A stretch of DNA of 64,000 bases, taken from the NCBI RefSeq assembly GCF_027270315.1, contig NZ_CP114413.1, positions 4,278,001 through 4,342,000 on the forward strand, given 5' to 3'. How positions within the stretch are numbered: position 1 is the stretch's first letter; the number at the start of each line of letters is the position of its first letter. The translations under genes and the position numbers were made by a program. This DNA is from Streptomyces cinnabarinus (GTDB taxonomy: Bacteria; Actinomycetota; Actinomycetes; Streptomycetales; Streptomycetaceae). Of this stretch, positions 60,414-64,000 are shown piece after piece. The notes under the pieces are model-generated. The model saw nothing but the letters and a program-made list of their open reading frames with translations, was not told the origin of the DNA and did no database searches.

Positions 60414-61829
60414 ATGCGGGATCCGATGTCCATCCTCACCGACGCCTTCACCTCGTTCCTCTTCGGCAAGGTCGAGACGACCCGGCTGCCGGTACGGACG
60501 TCCACCGGACAGGCCCAGGCCGTCTACCTGCCGACGGCAGCGCCCGGCCTCGGCGACTCGGGCGTGATCATCGGCCGCGAGGTGTACAGCGGCAAGGGCT
60601 ACATCTACGACCCCTTCCAGCTCTACGGCCAGCAGCTCCCCGCCCCGCACTGGCTCGTCCTCGGCGAGTCCGGCAACGGCAAGTCGGCGCTGGAGAAGAC
60701 CTACGTCCTCAGGCAGCTGCGCTTCCGTGACCGGCAGGTCGTCGTGCTGGACGCGCAGGGCGAGGACGGGGTGGGTGAGTGGAACCTCATCGCGCAGGAG
60801 CTGGGGATAACTCCTATCCGGCTCGACCCGACGGCCGCCCTGGACCACGGCATCCGGCTCAACCCGCTGGACCCGTCGATCACCACCACCGGACAGCTCG
60901 CCCTGCTCCGGACCATCATCGAGGTCGCCATGGGCCATGGCCTCGACGAACGCTCCGGCTTCGCGCTCAAGGTGGCGCACGCCTACGTCAACGAGACCAT
61001 CGTCGACCGCCAGCCGGTCCTCACCGACATCGTCGAGCAGCTACGGCATCCCGAGCCGGAGTCGGCCGAGGCGATGAACGTCGACATAGACGATGTACGG
61101 GCCTGGGGACTCGATGTCGCCCTGGTGCTGGACCGGTTGGTCGACGGTGACCTGCGCGGCATGTTCGACGGCCCGACGACGGTCGGCATCGACCTCGACG
61201 CCCCGCTCATCGTCTTCGACCTGTCCCACATCGACCGCAACTCCATCGCCATGCCGATCCTGATGGCGATCGTCGGGGTCTGGCTGGAGCACACCTGGAT
61301 CCGCCCCGACCGGAAGAAGCGCATCTTCCTGGTCGAGGAGGCCTGGCACATCATCAACAGCCCCTTCGTGGCCCAGCTCTTCCAGCGGCTGCTGAAGTTC
61401 GGGCGCCGGTTGGGTCTGTCCTTCGTGGCGGTCGTGCACCATCTGTCCGACGTGGTGGACGGGGCGGCGGCCAAGGAGGCGGCGGCGATCCTGAAGATGG
61501 CGTCGACCAGGACGATCTACGCCCAGAAGGCGGACGAGGCGAGGGCGACGGGCCGGGTGCTCGGTCTGCCCAGGTGGGCGGTGGAGATCATTCCGACGCT
61601 CACCCCCGGTATCGCCGTCTGGGACGTCAACGGCAATGTCCAGGTGGTCAAACACCTGGTCACCGAGACCGAACGGCCGCTGGTCTTCACCGACCGCGCC
61701 ATGACCGAGTCCTCCGCCGACGCCGAGCTCACGGACGACGCCCTGCGCGCCGCCGAGCTGGAGGCGGAGGAGCGGGCGGCGGCCTTCGTGGAACAGCACC
61801 TCGGCGACTCCGAGTCGACGGTGGCGTAA
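60414..61829 (+). CDS. VirB4-like secretion ATPase
   Basis: The 471-residue protein has Walker A GESGNGKS (84-91), Walker B FLVEEAW (305-311) preceded by RKKR, and the downstream FVAVVHHLSD, in the HerA/VirB4 class. It would energise the apparatus built by the neighbours. Together with the preceding gene it makes up a full VirB4 split into two polypeptides. A second ATG at 60426 is possible. Confidence 0.85.
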   Translation: MRDPMSILTDAFTSFLFGKVETTRLPVRTSTGQAQAVYLPTAAPGLGDSGVIIGREVYSGKGYIYDPFQLYGQQLPAPHWLVLGESGNGKSALEKTYVLRQLRFRDRQVVVLDAQGEDGVGEWNLIAQELGITPIRLDPTAALDHGIRLNPLDPSITTTGQLALLRTIIEVAMGHGLDERSGFALKVAHAYVNETIVDRQPVLTDIVEQLRHPEPESAEAMNVDIDDVRAWGLDVALVLDRLVDGDLRGMFDGPTTVGIDLDAPLIVFDLSHIDRNSIAMPILMAIVGVWLEHTWIRPDRKKRIFLVEEAWHIINSPFVAQLFQRLLKFGRRLGLSFVAVVHHLSDVVDGAAAKEAAAILKMASTRTIYAQKADEARATGRVLGLPRWAVEIIPTLTPGIAVWDVNGNVQVVKHLVTETERPLVFTDRAMTESSADAELTDDALRAAELEAEERAAAFVEQHLGDSESTVA

Positions 61830-61842
61830 AGGGGGCGGATCG

Positions 61843-63288
61843 GTGCGTGCGGACGACCGGCGGCAGGAGACTTCGGGCGGCATCCCCGACGGGCTGCTGG
61901 TCGGCATACTCGCCTTCCTGCTCGGCATGACCCTGCTGGTGTGGACGGCGACCGGCCTCGCCGGGCTGCTCGCCCACGGCTCCTGGCCGGCCGGAGTCAC
62001 CTTCGCCCGCACCCCGCTCGCCCTGCGCTACCTCTTCGGCGCCCCGCACGACCTCCCCGGCGCCTGGCCGGAGACACCCGCGGCGGAGCTCTCCGGGTAC
62101 GGGCTGTTCTGGGGGCTGTTCATCGGGCAGTTGATGGTGCTGATCGTGCTGACCGTGTTCGTGATGGGCACGCTGGCGCGGTGGCGGGCGGTACGGGCAC
62201 GGCGGCGGGAGGAGCTGCGGACGGCACCGCCGGAGCCGGCACCGGTCGTTCACGAGGTGCCTACGCCGCGGGCGCCGGTGCAGGTGACACGGGAACCGGC
62301 GAGACAGACGCCGACGGCACCCGTGCCCGAAGCCACCGAGCCGCTGAACCCCTGGGAAACCACCCGCGCCCCGGTCGTCTACGGCCCCAAGGACACCCGG
62401 CACGCCACCGCAGCCCAAGCCGTACGTGACGCCGACGGCCCCGCCCTCGTCATCACCTCCAACCCGGCCGTCTGGCAGGACACCAAGGACGCCCGGGCGA
62501 AACTGGGCCCGGTCCACCTCTACGACCCCACCCACCTCTGCGACACCCCGTCCCGCCTCCACTGGTCGCCCACCACGGGCTGCGAGGACAAGCAGACGGC
62601 GGCGGCCAGAGCGGCCGCGCTGCTGGCCCCCGTCCGCCCCACCGCGAAGATCGACCAGGCCGTCGCCGACGTAGCCGAAACGCTCCTGCGCAGCGCCCTG
62701 CACGCCGCCGCCATAGACGGCCGCACCATCCGCCACGTCCACCGCTGGTCCCAGGGCACCCAGCTCCAGGACGCCGTACGCATCCTGCGGACCAGCCCCA
62801 AGGCCGCCCCCGGCGCGGCGGGCGAGCTGGAGGCCGCGCTCACCGCGCACCCGGAACGCCGGGACATGGCCCAGCAGTTGACGACCCGTGCGCTGTCCGC
62901 CCTGTTCACGGTGAACATCCGCGAGGCATGCACTCCCAACCGAACTGATGCGCTCGCCTTGGATTCCTTCGTGAACGAAGGGGGCACGCTTTATGTGGTC
63001 GGGGAGTCCATCGAGGATCCTCGCACCAACCCGGGCGCGATGCCCCTGCTCACGGCCCTGGCCGCAAGCGTGGTCGAGCGCGGCCGGCGCATGGCCGAAC
63101 GGTCATCCTCCGGTCGCCTCGACCCACCACTCGCGCTCGTCCTCGACGACGTCGCCGCCGTGGCCCCGCTCCCCCAGCTCCCCGAGCTGCTCGCCAACGG
63201 CACGGCCCGCGGCCTGCCGACGCTGGCCCTGCTCCGCTCCCGGGAACAGGCACGTGCGCGGTGGCCGCACGACGAGCTGCCGGTCTGA
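61843..63288 (+). CDS. Coupling-protein (VirD4/TraG)-like subunit lacking P-loop
   Basis: The 481-residue protein has two N-terminal transmembrane helices (about 18-45 and 87-112), a Pro-rich linker, and a domain like T4SS coupling ATPases: VITSNPAVWQDTKDARAKLG, LYVVGESIEDPRTNPGAMPL, and Walker B-like ALVLDDVAAVAPLPQLPELL. Where a P-loop should be, it has VVYGPKDTRHATAA, without the GK(S/T). It also stops soon after the Walker B region. GTG start. It probably does not hydrolyse ATP. Confidence 0.75.
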   Translation: MRADDRRQETSGGIPDGLLVGILAFLLGMTLLVWTATGLAGLLAHGSWPAGVTFARTPLALRYLFGAPHDLPGAWPETPAAELSGYGLFWGLFIGQLMVLIVLTVFVMGTLARWRAVRARRREELRTAPPEPAPVVHEVPTPRAPVQVTREPARQTPTAPVPEATEPLNPWETTRAPVVYGPKDTRHATAAQAVRDADGPALVITSNPAVWQDTKDARAKLGPVHLYDPTHLCDTPSRLHWSPTTGCEDKQTAAARAAALLAPVRPTAKIDQAVADVAETLLRSALHAAAIDGRTIRHVHRWSQGTQLQDAVRILRTSPKAAPGAAGELEAALTAHPERRDMAQQLTTRALSALFTVNIREACTPNRTDALALDSFVNEGGTLYVVGESIEDPRTNPGAMPLLTALAASVVERGRRMAERSSSGRLDPPLALVLDDVAAVAPLPQLPELLANGTARGLPTLALLRSREQARARWPHDELPV

Positions 63289-63321
63289 ACTACTGACGGT
63301 CCGAGCAGCGGGTTCTATCCA

Positions 63322-63894
63322 CTAGCGGTCCGAACTCTTCTCGATCACGAACTCGTGTTCCAGTGCGCCCGGTTGGCTGTCCAACGGCACGGTCACCCCG
63401 CTCGGCGCGAACCCGATCCGACGGTAGAAGGCCTGCGCCCGCCCGTTCTCCTCGTGCACGATCAGCCGCACCCGCTCAAGACCCTGCCGCCAGGACCACT
63501 CCAGCGCCTCGTCGAAGAGCAGCTCGGTCAGCCCGCACCCGCGATGCTCGGGCCGCATGAACACCCCCACGAGATGCCCCTGCCGCCGCTCCACCGGAAA
63601 CCCTGCCCAGTCGGTCGTCCCCGCCTCTTCCACCAGCACGGTCAGCGACCCGACCCAGCCCCCGTCCGGCCCCTCGGCCACGATCTGCTGCGCCCGGTCG
63701 GCCCCTTCCGCGGCCCCCTCGGTCCGCTCCTTCCAGTAGGAGTCCGGCCGGGCCTCCGCGTTCTCGTACGTCTCCAGAAAGGCGATCGACGCCGCCGGAT
63801 CCCGTAGCGCGGCCAGCCGCAGCTCCCGCACGGCCGACCACTCATCGGCCCGCACGGACCGGACGACGTACCGCTCCCCATTACTCACGCTCAT
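63322..63894 (-). CDS. GNAT N-acetyltransferase
   Basis: The 190-residue protein has the acetyl-CoA loop VGVFMRPEHRGCGLTELLFD and the C-terminal RVRLIVHEENGRAQAFYRRI GFAPSG. Substrate unknown. ATG at 63894 is preferred; a GTG at 63903 would add three residues. Convergent with the secretion-like operon. Confidence 0.85.
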   Translation of the reverse strand: MSVSNGERYVVRSVRADEWSAVRELRLAALRDPAASIAFLETYENAEARPDSYWKERTEGAAEGADRAQQIVAEGPDGGWVGSLTVLVEEAGTTDWAGFPVERRQGHLVGVFMRPEHRGCGLTELLFDEALEWSWRQGLERVRLIVHEENGRAQAFYRRIGFAPSGVTVPLDSQPGALEHEFVIEKSSDR

Positions 63895-63927
63895 GGACGC
63901 CACCGTAGTACCCGCCCTTAAACGCAG

Positions 63928-63962
63928 AAAACCCCCAGCCGGTATCCCCGGCCGGGGGTTTT
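63928..63962 (-). terminator. Rho-independent terminator of the rRNA operon
   Basis: On the minus strand, AAAACCCCCGGCCGG and CCGGCTGGGGGTTTT form a 15-bp stem with one G-U pair and a 5-base loop, ending in a T-run. It lies 11 bases after the 5S 3' end. Confidence 0.93.
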
Positions 63963-63972
63963 CTTCAAGTTT

Positions 63973-64000
63973 TGTTCGGCGGCGTCCTACTCTCCCACAG
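63973..64000 (-). rRNA. rrf: 5S ribosomal RNA, 3' end only
   Basis: The reverse strand reads CTGTGGGAGAGTAGGACGCC then GCCGAACA, the conserved 3' end of actinobacterial 5S rRNA. The rest of the rrn operon lies outside the window to the right. The exact 3' nucleotide is uncertain by one base. Confidence 0.93.

Noticed and set aside
49186..63288. Prophage or complete integrative conjugative element
   Set aside because: No integrase, relaxase, replication initiator, capsid or tail gene and no pair of direct repeats were found in the window.

Overview
The window is high-GC actinobacterial DNA and almost certainly a core part of a Streptomyces chromosome. Codon third positions are strongly GC-biased, GTG starts and 4-base start/stop overlaps are common, and several proteins are recognisable Streptomyces regulators or enzymes: RsiG, Nur, GlnR, mycothiol synthase and the polyphosphate/pst cluster. 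Gene order matches what I remember of the Streptomyces coelicolor SCO41xx region. That is recollection, not a search. The right edge enters the 3' end of a 5S rRNA on the minus strand, preceded by a textbook rrn terminator.

Layout, left to right. 1-5.5 kb: a cut GntR regulator, an Eis-like acetyltransferase, the anti-sigma factor RsiG, D-aminoacyl-tRNA deacylase, a YgfZ-type folate protein, the nickel regulator Nur, a nitrobindin-like protein and a 32-residue membrane peptide. 5.5-8 kb: three membrane-anchored paralogues in one operon. 8-10.2 kb: sulfur genes (DsrE-like, SseC-like, rhodanese) under a Cys-containing leader peptide. 10.3-13.5 kb: a DUF2993 protein, a membrane protein, a MoaD/ThiS-like protein and a hydrolase. 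13.7-19.1 kb: GlnR, a LacI regulator, and a trypsin-like protease beside an MprAB-like two-component pair. 19.2-26 kb: a secreted pectate lyase/pectin methylesterase fusion, a pentapeptide-repeat protein, a second DUF2993 protein, a secreted 5'-nucleotidase and mycothiol synthase. 26-34 kb: two divergent regulator-transporter operons, ECF sigma/zinc anti-sigma/ABC on the minus strand and GntR(YtrA)/ABC on the plus strand. 34-45 kb: phosphate metabolism (ppk, CHAD protein, Nudix, pstSCAB behind four phased PHO-box units, PiT transporter with its DUF47 partner), then CsoR with its own operator. 45-49 kb: a lipoprotein, a small Cys/His protein, a berberine-bridge-type oxidase and a PAP2 phosphatase.

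49.2-63.3 kb is the most unusual part. A lytic transglycosylase/NlpC-P60 protein, a two-TM pilin-like subunit, VirB8-, VirB6- and split VirB4-like proteins and a coupling-protein-like subunit without a P-loop form a chromosomal type IV secretion-like apparatus with no relaxase or integrase. Between the hydrolase and the rest of the apparatus sits a separate block (50.4-55.9 kb). Its leading gene encodes a PrsW-type intramembrane protease fused to a C-terminal domain that resembles a restriction-endonuclease-fold polymorphic toxin, followed 7 bases later by a candidate immunity gene. A degenerate tRNA-Arg-like sequence lies at the edge of this region.

At least four copies or fragments of dispersed Streptomyces-type GC-rich repeats are present. 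One has been absorbed in frame into an ABC ATPase gene.
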